64,000 nt of DNA from Pomacea canaliculata (Eukaryota; Mollusca; Gastropoda; Architaenioglossa; Ampullariidae). The notes below the pieces were generated by a model. The model was not told the origin of the DNA, made no database searches, and was given only the letters and a program-made list of their open reading frames with translations. Location: the NCBI RefSeq assembly GCF_003073045.1, contig NC_037596.1, forward strand, positions 28,928,392 through 28,992,391, read 5' to 3'. Of the stretch, positions 1 through 12,543 are shown one piece after another (the first letter of the stretch is position 1; every line of letters begins with the position of its first letter). The position numbers and the translations under genes were made by a program.

Positions 1-151
1 ATTTGAACTCAAGGGGCAGCGTTTATACTAGAAGAAAGTTGAGTCCAAGATATCCCCCACTCCAACTCCCACACGCAAACACACATATCTTTAAAAATAG
101 ACAAAACATGTTATAATTTAGTGTCACTATCGCATTGATAAATATTCTTAC

Positions 152-2110
152 ACTGGAAGCATATGACGCCAATGTCCAGTTTCCTGCAAGATTCACTGTC
201 CGTAAGTTGGTCACAGTCGAGGATGCTGGTCTCTTCCCCCTTGCAAGCAAATTGAACCATTAGCTGCTGGGACTGACTTTGTCCAAATAACGAGCCCGGC
301 ATAATGGATGCTTCTTCACTACAGATCGCGGTAAAAGAAACATAAGAATGCAAGATTTGTTGTGCATTTATTAAATAACAGTTTTTGAATATATAGATTT
401 ACATACACATAGTCATGCTTATATCAGTATTTACATAATTTATCTTATACATTTATAAACACTGACACATTTAAGAAATAGATACAATGTAACGAGTCAT
501 TTATAATATGTTCGTATTATTAAAAACAGTTAAAGCTCTCCATCGTCTAATCACTTCTCTAAGACTTACTGTGTTGGGTGTATGTCTGTGTGTCCTTTGA
601 GCTGATGATTATGTGTGTAAAAGTAATTCTTATTTCTATTAATCATTAGCGACAGGTGTTTTTATTTAATTTTTTTTATTCAATAACTTTTTTTTTCAAA
701 AAACTTTCTTACATTGGAAGACCGAGTTGTCTACAAACAACTTTCGGAAAATTGTCGTCAGGGACACACACTGTGAACCACTCACTTCCTAGTTGTAGTT
801 CTACTCGACCTCTGTCAGTTAATTGTGAGCCTGTCAAACGCACTTGCTCTCGTTCTGTCAAAATATGTTTTCATTATTTCAGTACATTTCATCTTAACAA
901 CGAACGTATTAGACTACTTAAAAAACGTATCTAATCATTCAAAATTTGTTCAGTACAGGTTTACAAACAGATGATTATAAAAACACTCTTGAAACGAAAA
1001 AAAAAGGAAAACATCATAAATACGGTCGGTGCAGATAATTCCGACGTCCTCGTCATGCTTGCAGTTGTGTGTGTACAGTCCTCTGTGTTGACATTGGAGT
1101 AGGTCAGTCTCTGACCCTTGACACCTCACGTCATCCAATAGAATTGAATCTGAGCCTTGTCCATACATTGATGATCTCACAGCCAGGGATCGAGCGCTGT
1201 CAGAACAACGAAAATGCACCGTAAAGTAGTAATTACTAGTTATTTAATATTTTAAGCAATTGAGATCCAACAAACTTAAGATTATTGAAGTATATTGAAC
1301 AGGCTTTTTTTTCGCTTTTTCCACAGTCATTTACACTTTAGCAGTCAGGGACTGTCAAGTTCAGAAGGCAATAAAGACAAAGGTAAAGACTATAAAGACT
1401 GAAAAAGACATACAGGTTTTTGCAAATTAGTTTTTTGAGTCGGAAAGATTAATAATTTTTACTTTGGCCTCACAGCCACCAAAGCATACAAGTAGGACGC
1501 ATGACTAATTTAATACATATGATTAAAACCATCTTTACTTAACAGGTTGTAGTTCTAAACAAAACTGTCATTATCATATGTTTCTTGATTGATATTAATA
1601 GTCGTAATTACCAAATATTATTTTACCCTAAAAGTAAGACGCTAAAGCTATTTTGGGTGATAACAGTTCAGACACGGATGACCATTCTACCCCATCATGG
1701 TTGCCATCCAGAACTTTCTCTGCATGGTTTGACTCGATCTTTTTTTCCATGTTCCCTGAAGACTAGTTCAAGACCAAGTGTCATACCGAACAACATCAGC
1801 TTTTTGATTGTTTACTTTTCCAAGAAGGTTTCATCGTGTTTAATAAGAAGAAACCTTAGGATGTATGGAGATATTATACAGCAGATACATAAAAGCTGTT
1901 AATGACAAATAAAATAAGTATAAAGATAAAATTATACAATTAAAATCACTCACGTGTTGAAGCCCAGCATCCTACAGGCCACCTCTGCCTCTGTTTTTCC
2001 GAATCTGTCGTCGCACACTGTGCTCCATGCTCCATTGTGTAAAATTTCTAGACGACCTTTAGATGTCTCCGAGTTATTTGTCCCTTGTACTAAACGTGCC
2101 TTCAGTCCAT
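152..2110 (-). CDS. SRCR-domain protein, internal exons of a partial gene
   Basis: Four exons can be joined on the minus strand with matching phases: 1954-2110, 1024-1196, 713-854 and 152-318. They encode two consecutive scavenger-receptor cysteine-rich domains. Domain 1 opens with RLVQG, then [17 protein letters not shown] and CRMLGF, and continues in the next exon with [15 protein letters not shown], a DLLQC stretch and [13 protein letters not shown]. Domain 2 has [24 protein letters not shown], then a more divergent second half with EETSILDC and LDIGVIC. Each domain is split by an intron at its middle. The exon starting at 2110 begins inside a codon, so more exons lie upstream, and the last exon ends in a GTAAGA donor, so the gene continues beyond the left edge. 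SRCR proteins are secreted or membrane receptors in immunity and adhesion. Which type this is cannot be told without the ends. Confidence 0.8.
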
Positions 2111-3138
2111 CTGACAAATAACAGGATTTATGTACTACTCAACCAAATAGTTCTGAGGTCAGGTCTACAGTAACGAGAAAATGTCGTTGATGCAGACTTT
2201 TATTGTCTAATATCTATCTTGTAAATCATTCTTAAAAGCTCAAACCTTGTGGAGAAATTGTAAACGGTTTGGTTGTAACGTAGTTTTATTTAAAAGTAAA
2301 AGCTTTTCATGTAGTCAGTCTTAACTATAACGGATAAATGAAAATGAAGCTCAAGCTGGCTCCCACTCTTCTGAGGTACAAGAGTATTTCGAGATGTGTC
2401 CTATTAAGAAGACTATTAAACAAAAACAAGTCTGCCATTTTAAAAATATTTCTCAAATCAGAAGTTTTTGACTATTCTCCTGTTTTTTGCTGAGATATGG
2501 AAGAGGTGTGTGTTGCCTTTTTCCTATCAAATCACTCGCATGTTGATATTCCACCGCGTAACACATCAGATTAGATATACTTGCCTTGTAATCTTCATTT
2601 CACAGATATACAGTGTCACAAAATTGTTATCCCTAGACATTGTTGATATACTTAAATACTACCAATCTAATTTCTTTATTTTTCCTATATTAACTTAAAG
2701 TAAACCTTCCGTGTGTCAATATGATGCCACAAACCAAAAGAGTTATAAACACAATGGTGAAAACCCTGTCTGCGGTTACTTACCTACATCCTTAAGACAA
2801 AGTGCGAGCAAAAAGCAAGTGGCCAGCAGTGTCAAGTCCATGTTGTCAGATGTCGGTCATCGACAGAAACGTCCAGAACACGACAAGACTTCGGAGGACG
2901 ACTGCGGTATTTAAGGCTTTAGACGTGACAGGGAAGGAAACTTTAGTGAGAAATACGGCATTTCATTGGCTAGAAGGATGGATGGGCGCGCATCTTGGAG
3001 AGTCACTGCTGGTTAGGTCCACAAAAATAGAATATGGAAAAGTACTTTGTTTGTTATCTCGAGTGTTGGCATAGGAGAAAGGGTTAGTTGGAAATGTGCA
3101 GGAAAGGAATTGAGGATGATGAGAGAGAAGGGAGACAC

Positions 3139-3210
<72 letters not shown>

Positions 3211-5510
3211 AATGGGTCACATACCGCATAAAGGTGGAAATCAGACGAGACAAACCAACAGAGGTGTCCTGTTCCCCCCGTCGGTCTATGTAGTCCATCC
3301 CTTATCCTCCAGCAGCTTTGTCACACAAGCCCTGGGTATGCACAGAGAAATGGAGAACCCTCAACGTGTTTATGTTATTTAAAGGTTTTATTATTTTGTA
3401 TGTAGAAACAAACAAATTGTCAGTCGTAATGAGAAGCCTTTTCCATAACACTTACTTAGATGAGGTCTGTGACCTGTGCAGAATATTGGCTTCTACAACA
3501 AGAAACAAGGGATCTGTTAATTAACACCATGAGTAAGACTGCAGTGATAGAGGTAGTTATCTAAATGTATTGAGAATAATTTTGAGAGCGAAAAGGGAGA
3601 AAAAAAGGGGGAAAAGAGAGTGTTGTTGTAAGAACCTGATCTGCACAATGAAGCTAAGTAAAATACAAAGTGGGTTGTTTACAAGTCTCACTAAGTGAAA
3701 GTTAGTAACTTATCACACGCTAACAATTTGGCGAGATGGCAGCTTGTATTCTTAAGGCGGCAGGATCACCCAGAATGGTTGAAAAAAATTTTTTTTCGAT
3801 TATAGTAACTTAAGATGAGTCATTTTATTCATAAATCTTTTCTCTTTCAGAGGGTAAGTTAAACTTTTGCCAGAGCTATGTAGTTTTTTAGATAAATGCA
3901 TCTATACAGGGTAGGGGTGGCATGTCAGAATGCTCCAAAATGGTGGAAAATAACATTCAGTCACCTGCAGCATGACACACAAATAATAACCGCTCCCAAT
4001 ATAACTTCTAAATAATAATTACTCCCTACTTCCGTGCACCTCCGCCAAGTTGAAAGCATGGCTTTGTGATTGCTTGTATTCTTATGTATGGGATATAGCG
4101 AGATATCAAATTATAAAGACCGAGAGAGATGTAAAAGTTGTTAGCAGACCAGACACATCCCCTCTGTTTTCCTAAAAAAAAATAAACTTCATCATTAGAA
4201 AAAAAACAGGATGTGCCTTGTTTGGTGATTTTTATCTGTTCGACTATACCTCCGGTTTGTTCCTTATTGGGCTTGAGAGCCTGTTTCCTTTCCCCTTTGG
4301 CGACTACAATGACTTTCTTCCGCCAAACTTGTCCTACGATGCTCATGTCACACATCCAAAATAAAGGCGCTCTTAAACTTTTTCAAAACGAAACACAATA
4401 AAAACAAATATTTCACACATGCTACCATTGGTAATGACATTAAAGAATGTTGGTCTATGTCATACAGCACCGTGGAAACTTCTCTAAAGAGGATAAGCTG
4501 GGTTCCAATTACAGTACCATTTTAAGTGCATTAGGTATTTGTTAAGAAAAGGTGACTGTAAATAAATGTAATGCATAATAAAGAAATAACAGTTTCACAT
4601 TATATATTGTGGTTTACATATGTTTATGCCATTTCTACTTTTTTTTAAAAGCAAGCCTCTAAATACAGGAAGCGCTAAGGATGGGGTGCATATTTGTGTG
4701 AATGTGTGTGTATTAGTGTGAGTTTAGTTTGTGTATGGTCTCTTGGAAGAAGGGAGAAGGTTGAGACCAAATCGACATCACATTTAATGTCATTTAGGAC
4801 ACAAAGAACTGAAAAAAGATGTTAAGTTTGATAGCGAGGAAATCCGTGTTGCTATCACAGGCAACCATCATGTCTAGCAGAAGAGTGAGAAGTGCTCCTC
4901 TCTCATGAACTGATCATGTATGCTTGCAAAGTGCAAAATATATATGTGATACTCTTAGCCTTTTTGGGTGTTAGTGAGTTTAAAATAATGGAGACCAAAA
5001 AAATTAATAAAGAGAAGATTTATAAAATAGAAAAGTTATGTAATTAAAATGCCATGTGCTGTTTTAACGAAATCACTCATTGAGACAGCTGATAGTCATG
5101 ATACTCTCAATCTTACAATGTGCGGAACACTACACGGTCACTAACATAAAATTTAAGTAGGTAGACTCATAAAAACATCGGATTTCTTCTGGCTGTAGTG
5201 GTTTATTATTTATCCCCTGTTTTTGATTATATTCAAGTTAATAAAACAATCATACAGGTATCTGGCACAATAAAACATTCAAGATGTTCAGCTCATTATA
5301 AGTCATGTTTTGGCTCATAATGCGGACTATGTTATAACCCCAAACTGCATATCTGAGACTTGCAAAAATAACTGTATCTTTAAAATCATATTTAAATAAC
5401 ACAAGAACACACAAAATTGGATGGTTAATTTTTTTTTTATTTTTACTAAAGACGAGCAAGCTGGTAAAGGATGAAGAGATGAGATAACAGTAGGTCAATA
5501 GTGTCTACGT
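2111..5510. other. intergenic or intronic stretch, no recognisable gene
   Basis: No exon could be supported here. The open frames are short and contain low-complexity sequence; the longest owe their length to the trinucleotide repeat near 3.15 kb. Upstream exons of the SRCR gene may lie within it but none was recognised. Confidence 0.5.
3139..3211. repeat. compound trinucleotide microsatellite (CTG)n(ATG)n
   Basis: About seven CTG units run directly into about sixteen ATG units. The tract creates artificial open frames on both strands (poly-Leu/Met on plus, poly-His/Gln on minus). Confidence 0.95.
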
Positions 5511-5712
5511 CAGACTTGGGCAAAGGCCGGCCCGCGGGCCGGATCCGGCCCGCCTCCTGTCTCTGACCGGCCCGCCCACTGGCCCGCCAGCCTGTATATA
5601 TATACTATGTATACAGTATTGGGTAAAACTGAGTTAACTATATTAGTCCGGCCCTCTAAAACAATCCCCATTTCTCATGCGGCCCCTTGGGAAAATTAAT
5701 TGCCCGCCCCTG
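5511..5712. mobile_element. short hAT-like MITE, GC-rich ends
   Basis: A 202-bp element starts CAGACTTGGGCAA and ends TTGCCCGCCCCTG, giving imperfect inverted ends. It is flanked by GTCTACGT on the left and ATCTACGT on the right, a 7/8 match to an 8-bp target duplication as made by hAT transposases. The left end carries repeated GGCCCG motifs in otherwise AT-rich DNA. It has no coding capacity. Confidence 0.7.
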
Positions 5713-8700
5713 ATCTACGTGATGCCAGAAAAAAATCAGGAAGTTCAAAAGAGCACAAACAGGACGCATCTTGTTAGATTACTTTGGAAGATAGCGACTG
5801 GGTTCACTTGAGTTTGAAAGATCGAATCCGGATCCACTAGAGGTTGTCGACAGTACAAGACAGATGATGATGATGATGATGATGATGGCGACGACGACTT
5901 TCTCTTCATGTTGTTTCTTCAAAAATTCTGCAATTATTTCACTAAAACAACTGTAATATATGTTTATTATTCTCATCAGTTTTTTTAAACATTTCTTCGA
6001 TAACATTTTACGCCATTTTGCAGGGGTTGTTTCTTTTGCATCGCGTAGCCTTTTCATGTTCTTGTCCAGACGACGTTCAGCAAAAATGTTAACAGCCACG
6101 GTTACCATCGATCAAACACTTTCCCAATAACTAGGTAGCACATATTAGTTATAAATATTTCAGTAATTAATGACCATTTTGTATCAACAAAACATCTACA
6201 GCTTCTTCGTGTTAAAATCTCCGGCTTCTCAGTTTAAAAAAAAAACTTTAAACGGATTTAAGCTAATTTACTGTTTGTAGCTCTTTCACCAAATTTCCAG
6301 GTCCTTAAGTCACGCTCTGTTGCTGTAATATATTATCGTCAGCCAGATTTTTCCAATAGAAGATTAAAAGCCGTTTGGAGTTTCTGTACCAGTTGTTTGT
6401 TCACTAAAGAAATAGAAGAATAAGATACAAATAGCTGTCAGCACGTTTCTAGTATAGAATTATAGTAAAATAGGAATTTGTGTAAAGAATTAACGACGAC
6501 TTGAAATGACATGTAAAGTTTATTGATTTTAATGTATTGATTGAATAAAGTGTGTAAAAAAGTTAAGGGTGTATTTAGAATAGACAATTCACCAAGCACA
6601 AGTCAAAATTCAGTTTTCAATGAAAGTGTTTAATTTTATTGTTTACAAAACTCCTTACTAGTTTCATCCTACTACTAGGAGTTTCCTCACTGTCTGTCAA
6701 TAGTTTCTTCCAAATGCTGAAGGGACAAGGGAGCTGAGTACGGTTTTAGAGGTTTGTTTCCGCGTTTCTTTGTCCAAAAAACTAATTCATTGATGGCTGA
6801 ACAGCCACAGAGCCAACAGTCTTCTTGGCCACCGACCGAGGTCCATGCACACCAACAGTAGTCGCAACGATGTGGAGTGTAACAGGACAGTCTGTCCTCT
6901 CCAGACAGCCCCATCGTGAAGAGATATCAAAGTTTGACCAATTTTCAGTCCATCAGTACAGTGTCTGCATCCTGGTCTGTAGCGGGGGTTAGAATCACTC
7001 ACACGGTGGTTTGTCTGCTTCAGGTCAGTTCTTGATACACATGACCACGATGAGTGGTAAGTACAAATCAAGATCATTCAATATAAAGTTTTGCACTCCA
7101 CTTTAAAAAAGCGAATAAGGCAAAATCATACAACACACCATAATAATGGAGTAAATGACACTTGTGAAAGCAGTATAACCAGGCAAATCGATGTCAGAAT
7201 AACCATAACCATGATAAGAAATGTCAGTAAAGTCTGCTTTGGGCGATTGTAAAACATTAAATTACACGGATTTAGCGAAAGACCACAAAATGACAATACT
7301 AGCTACTAGATTATGTATCTTATCTACTCATACACACAGGACAATGGCAATGTGGCGGCAACATGTTCATAGGAACCCGACTAAATAATTAGCTTCATAA
7401 GATCATAGCTGATTGAATATAATTATATTAGATGCAAGTGAATAAATGAGTCAGTTGCGGGTACAATTTGCTTAATATTACTAATTATTATTAATATTAC
7501 GGCTGCTGGAGGAGTCACGAGGTAGATACACGCTGCTGCTTCCGTTTCCGACTTTCTTTGTACCCCGAGTACCATCAGCCACCTTGTGGCTGACCTCCCC
7601 TTTAATTGCCAATATCCTCCATCACCACAATTAATCCAGGACAACAACAGCGCACGCAGATTGTCTACAATACCAATCAACTTCATCCTATTGCCAGGGC
7701 GTTTAAAGCGAATTCCTACTGAAGGTAATCCACAACCCCATCTCCACCGCAGACAAACTGCTAGAAACATATACATGATTTTGGGCCAGGCAGAAACACA
7801 ATCCTTATTATCTTCAATTGTCGCATCTGAATAAAATAAATGTACATGTTCTAGAACTTCATTAAAGGTGTTTGACATGGAGTGGTATCAGGGGTTTTGG
7901 AATCTATTGTAAAAATGTTGAAGGGGGCTTCATTGATGCCATCAGAGCCCTATGCAAAAAGCTTAACGAGCGCTGTTCTACTGGATAACCTAACCCACTT
8001 CACACTTTCATTAGCTGCAATGGGAGGCCCACATGCAACATATGCTTTGCACACAACATAGAATACAAAGGGCAAACAGTCAAGTATAAAAACTTTCTAA
8101 GATACCAACTGTGCAAATTTGTATGGAGTGGAATAAATAGCAAAATCATTAACGGCATTATGGACAACAGCCAAGCACAGACATATATATATATCCACAA
8201 AGTACCAAAATGTCTTCACAACAGGCCTCCGCATTACAATCATAACACCAAAAGTTGTGACAGCGAGGCTCTACAGGACTTAGTTAAGATCACTATCATC
8301 GTTGCCACCAGCAACAGACAGAATAACGACCACGTAGTTATCATCCTTCGGTATAGATGTGAGACTCTGCTCGCCGATACTGGGAAAGTTTGCTCAGTTA
8401 TGAAAGTCACAAAAGTAAAAACAAAACAAGCGCTAGTTACAAAATAAATATAAGGCAAGTGGTGCAATACAAAAAAATTAAATACACAAGCTACATGTAG
8501 ACCATCTTCAAACACACCTACTTCCTCACACACCCATGTACGGACACAGCTGACTGGTCAGCTTTTCTTGAGAAGCTGGACTGTGCAGGGTCAAAACAGG
8601 ACAATTTTCTGACAATTTTCAAGTGACATAAGGAAGCTAAGTCTCTTTACCTCAAAGCAATCACTCTAAAACATATAATGAAATGATGTTCACACTGTTC

Positions 8701-9818
8701 TTATCATGGCCAGGCAGACGGACTGTACAAGTCAACACAGGAAACAGATGAAAGACTTTTAAGGTCCCCGCCCAACTCAGTGCCAGTTCCAGCGGACTTG
8801 TACAAGATCCCGTCAGCTGATACCAGTTAAAGGATGTATATCTGCATAGATGTATATTTATGTGTGCTCTAAGAATAGCACACATCCTGTGGACGGTTTA
8901 TAGTGCTGTTGCTTGGAGACAAAGACCGTATGAAGGTTTAGTGAGAGGTCGAGTCGGCCCCTACAGCCTGGAGTGAATCTGTACAACAAATTTACTGCCA
9001 TACATAATCACACCAGACACAGAATTCAGACAAGAAGGTGTTGGGTTTCTGTCCCTAGCAACCGTCACTAACCTCTAAGCTTCAGACATCGTGTCTATGA
9101 TTTACTACATATCCGGAACGCGTTGTCCTGTCAACCTCAATCTGAAACCAAATTAAATCGTAAACAGACGACAGTTACATCTAAGATATCTACATTCTTC
9201 AGAACATAGAGGATAAGCACAGGTTATCTCTATTCTATTTTTTTTCATACTATTCTCTCACACTCGATTACAAATTTAATTAAAAGGGCAAAGTTTGTAA
9301 ATAAGTCGTTATCACACAATTGCACAGTTCATTACCGTTGAGTCCACAAACCAAAGTACTGATAATGTCTACTGATAATGCTAATGTACACCAGTGTAGC
9401 TCAACATATAACATAGGTCAGCAGTGACAGTGGGATAGGGTGAGGGATGGAGAGAAGGAAGACAGTCTGGTTTTGTCGATGGTGTACATTGGCAAACCCC
9501 AGACCGTGTTGTACATCTACCGTCCTTTCCATTGTCTTAACTCTTTCTGAACTTGTCCGAAGTCACAATTCTACTGTTGACTGAGTGTCTAACATGTCTT
9601 ATTACACTCTGTCCACAAATACATTACTTATTAATACCGTCCTTCTCTACTCTAGGCTATATGACTAGTAACCAGAAAGGCGAACTATTACAAAACTCAT
9701 TTAATGTATTAATAAAAGATATCAACTGCTGTATAACTCTAAATGAGATGTACAGAGTCTCACTTAACACATGATTATACACACCATGGAGGCTTGTGTT
9801 CGGGTAGGAATGGGGTAT
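5713..9818. other. unassigned intergenic stretch
   Basis: A (GAT)n microsatellite lies at 5863-5887. Minus-strand open frames at 6687-6914 (cysteine-rich, with CDYCWCAW and CWLCGC) and 7423-7878 match no family I recognise. The first could be a terminal exon, since an AATAAA lies downstream on the minus strand near 6.63 kb, but no splice model could be completed. Nothing else could be supported. Confidence 0.4.
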
Positions 9819-10215
9819 GTCATGCTCGTAGTTCCAAATGCTCATGGGTTTCTGTCTCTTCCAGACTTTTCTATCAGTTTACATATGCCGTGTATGGCAA
9901 TTGTATAATTTTGTCTTGGGTTTAATATTTAGCGAAGATTCCATGCAAACAAATTAAGCAGTGTGGCAATGATGCTCTCGTGCGCACCAGATTCCCTCAC
10001 TGGCATCTGCATGTTTATTTGTTATGCTCTTAGTTCCAAATGCTCATGGTTTTCTGTCCCTTCTAGACTTTTCTATATGCCGTGTATGGCAATGGTATAT
10101 TTTTGCTTTGGGTTTCATATTTAACGAAGCTTCAATACAAACAAGTTAAGCAGTGTGGCAATGATGCTTTCGTGCTCACCAGATTCACTCACGGGCATCT
10201 GCACGTTTATTTGTT
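9819..10215. repeat. tandem duplication of a 0.2 kb segment
   Basis: Two diverged direct copies lie head to tail: 9819-10020 and 10021-10215. Shared landmarks in order are TAGTTCCAAATGCTCATGG, CCGTGTATGGCAA, AAGCAGTGTGGCAATGATGC and GCATCTGCA. No coding function is evident. Confidence 0.85.
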
Positions 10216-11442
10216 ACAAATAGAAACTAACCCTGTCTCATGCAGGCCCTGTCTATGTCTACTTCAATATCTATCTAAGTATCAAAATATAGACAGGGCT
10301 TGCAGGAGACACCTGCTGACTTGTGTCCAAACTAGAACTAACCTCAGTCTGCTATACACGCTGACTAAGGGTGGCTCGCAACTCAATGAACAAAAAGTCA
10401 AAAAGAAATAAAAGCATGCGTTCCTCTTAGGAGAAACAGCTAGAACTAGAGAAAGAAGGTTGTTTGTGGACGTGTACTCACGAAGTTATCTCAGTCGTGA
10501 ATGTTTAATCAACAAATTTTACTGACTATGAAAAGGACGGCGACAACATGTGGACATGACATCTTCACGCAGGTCTCTACAAGAATGACAAACCTTGATC
10601 TACAATCCCCGTTCTTTCAATTCACAGATGTTCCAAGCGAACAGAAATTACTTCTTTATGTGATTGGTACAAATATGTTTCACTTCTGGTGGAAGGGCCA
10701 TCTAGACACATCTTCCAGAGCCGGTTCTCAAAGTCCAATCTACCCGTTGTGTTGGTATCTACTGTCGCTCTCATCTCTGACTACCCAAATAAAGCTGTAA
10801 CAATTTTTAAGTAGATTGACAGGTGTATTTTTAAAATCGTTTTTACTCTGAAAACTAATTAAAATCAAGGAATGCGACACAAATTTCAAACAATCTCCAA
10901 TCTTTTGTATAATAACGAACATGATTACAGTGAAGCTCTTCCTGACTTTGTTCGTTGTGTGACGAGCACTTTCTTGTCTTGAATGCCTCAAAGACTCAGG
11001 AAAGGATTTTCTACTTTTGGACGAACAGTTATCAGTATTATCTATGATGATATCATCGAGGTAGTCGACTGTTACATATAGGTACTATCTGTGATAATAA
11101 GCAGCGGACGCAAGGCCTTTTTGGAGCAGGTCAAGTACCTGGCGATCTCGTGTCTGCTAGTAACAGTCAGACGTGCGCAACAAAAACCACAGGTGAAGAT
11201 GTGGGAGAACCAAAGAACCAGGCATCTGGACACAGCCTTTTGATGTAGCCAGGCAAGAGCTTGGTGATAGAACTTCTGCCAAAGGACAGAGGATCATGAT
11301 TGGATGATGTGGAGGGGAATGAGACAGTGACGCCGCGCACCTATGTCCAACCGCGAAGCAACGTCCTGAATACATAGCAGCATGTTTACAAAAAATATAA
11401 ATAAATAAACAAACACAGCAATGTGCTATTACCCTATATTTT
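10216..11442. other. intergenic stretch downstream of the GPCR gene
   Basis: No gene was recognised. As the receptor gene is on the minus strand, its 3' untranslated region should lie at the right end of this stretch. Short open frames here show no domain. Confidence 0.5.
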
Positions 11443-12543
11443 CTAAGAAAAGATGCCAGACTTTCGATATCGACTAATGGTTGAGCACGAAAACCCGAAT
11501 AAAGCAAAGACGTCTTTTCTAAAGCGGGTGGATCTGTTGAAATAAACATAAAAACTGACCGAGCTGTTAACATACGAGAGATGAAAAGTGGTTATTAATA
11601 AAGTCCACAACAAATAATAGTAACGTCCGTCAAAAGAAAATCCCTCTACCTCCAAAAATGAGGCCAAGTAGACTACTATCCAGGGTATGGTGGTTAGTAT
11701 GTAGACACAGGAGACCACTACAAGCATCTTGGTCAGCGCCGTGTGTTGATGACTTTGACCTTTGTCCTTACTGCGGATTACCTGTTCCCTCCACGTCATG
11801 GCGGCTCTCAGCTTGACCACGGTCAGGACGGTGGACACACACGTCACTAGAAAGGTTGTTAACGGCAGTACACACATCATCACAATACTTTCCAGGATAT
11901 TGAAGAAGGCTTGATTCTCCGTGTACAAGGCAGAAGCTACAAGAACAAATTTGGAGGAGCCGTTATTAACTCTATTAACCACAAACCTTGCGGGTGTTGT
12001 GAAAAAACCAATTTGAGTAAAACAAACAATGAAAATCATGATAACCGCCATGTTGCGACTGCTGATCAAAGACGTCGCCTTCAAAGGAAACACTACACAC
12101 AGGCACCGCTCTACGGCTATCACCATGGTGATGCATCCGGAAGCACTTCGAAATCCGTGATTGACTCCAGCAATGAAAGCTAGCAGGAGGTCGTAGACAC
12201 CTCCGTACCTGACGGGGTCCACCTGCCCCAGGTAGTAGCCGACACTGTAGGCCATGGAGACGAGAAGGAAGCACAGGTCCACCAGCGACAGCGCCAACAG
12301 ACACACGTTCATGCGGTCCCCGAGTCCCTGGCGCCAGAACACCACACAGCTGATGATGTTGGACGGCACGCCCACAACAACAACAACAACAGGCTTGACA
12401 ACACAGTGCAAGACAAACAATGTCAGTTGGTAATCTTGCATGGACAAGATTTCCAGAGAGTTGCCCCATCGTGCAGAACTTGGACTGGCTGTTTTAAAGG
12501 TGGTATTGTTCATCATTGTGATATTTTCTGAGCTTTTATTCAA
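11443..12543 (-). CDS. class A (rhodopsin-like) seven-transmembrane receptor, orphan, chemoreceptor-like
   Basis: A single uninterrupted exon encodes 366 residues with seven hydrophobic segments. The extracellular N-terminus carries N-glycosylation sequons (N2, N7, N12/N13). Helix 1 contains GVPSNIISC with the conserved Asn at 62. Helix 2 has LSLVDL with the conserved Asp at 89. Helix 3 ends in E145-R146-C147 in place of DRY. Helix 6 has TTIPW with Pro at 287. Helix 7 has NSSVSFYVY where NPxxY is usual. No Cys sits at the expected top of helix 3 and the second extracellular loop has none, so the usual disulfide is missing. An intronless structure and the GVPSN...FWRQGL helix 1 border resemble molluscan chemosensory and peptide-receptor expansions; the ligand is unknown. 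The start was chosen as the first Met of the open frame, ahead of the sequons. Confidence 0.88.
   Translation of the reverse strand: MNKSSENITMMNNTTFKTASPSSARWGNSLEILSMQDYQLTLFVLHCVVKPVVVVVVGVPSNIISCVVFWRQGLGDRMNVCLLALSLVDLCFLLVSMAYSVGYYLGQVDPVRYGGVYDLLLAFIAGVNHGFRSASGCITMVIAVERCLCVVFPLKATSLISSRNMAVIMIFIVCFTQIGFFTTPARFVVNRVNNGSSKFVLVASALYTENQAFFNILESIVMMCVLPLTTFLVTCVSTVLTVVKLRAAMTWREQVIRSKDKGQSHQHTALTKMLVVVSCVYILTTIPWIVVYLASFLEVEGFSFDGRYYYLLWTLLITTFHLSYVNSSVSFYVYFNRSTRFRKDVFALFGFSCSTISRYRKSGIFS

Noticed and set aside
2963..3382. Overlapping open frames with poly-His/poly-Gln (minus) and poly-Leu/poly-Met (plus)
   Set aside because: Both are produced by the CTG/ATG microsatellite; no domain, splice context or conservation supports coding.
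5779..6108. Minus-strand 109-residue frame with a hydrophobic poly-Ile stretch
   Set aside because: The poly-Ile comes from the GAT microsatellite at 5863-5887; no domain or splice support.
11911..12469. Other frames overlapping the GPCR on both strands
   Set aside because: The minus-strand 366-residue frame has the complete seven-helix pattern; these are shadows.
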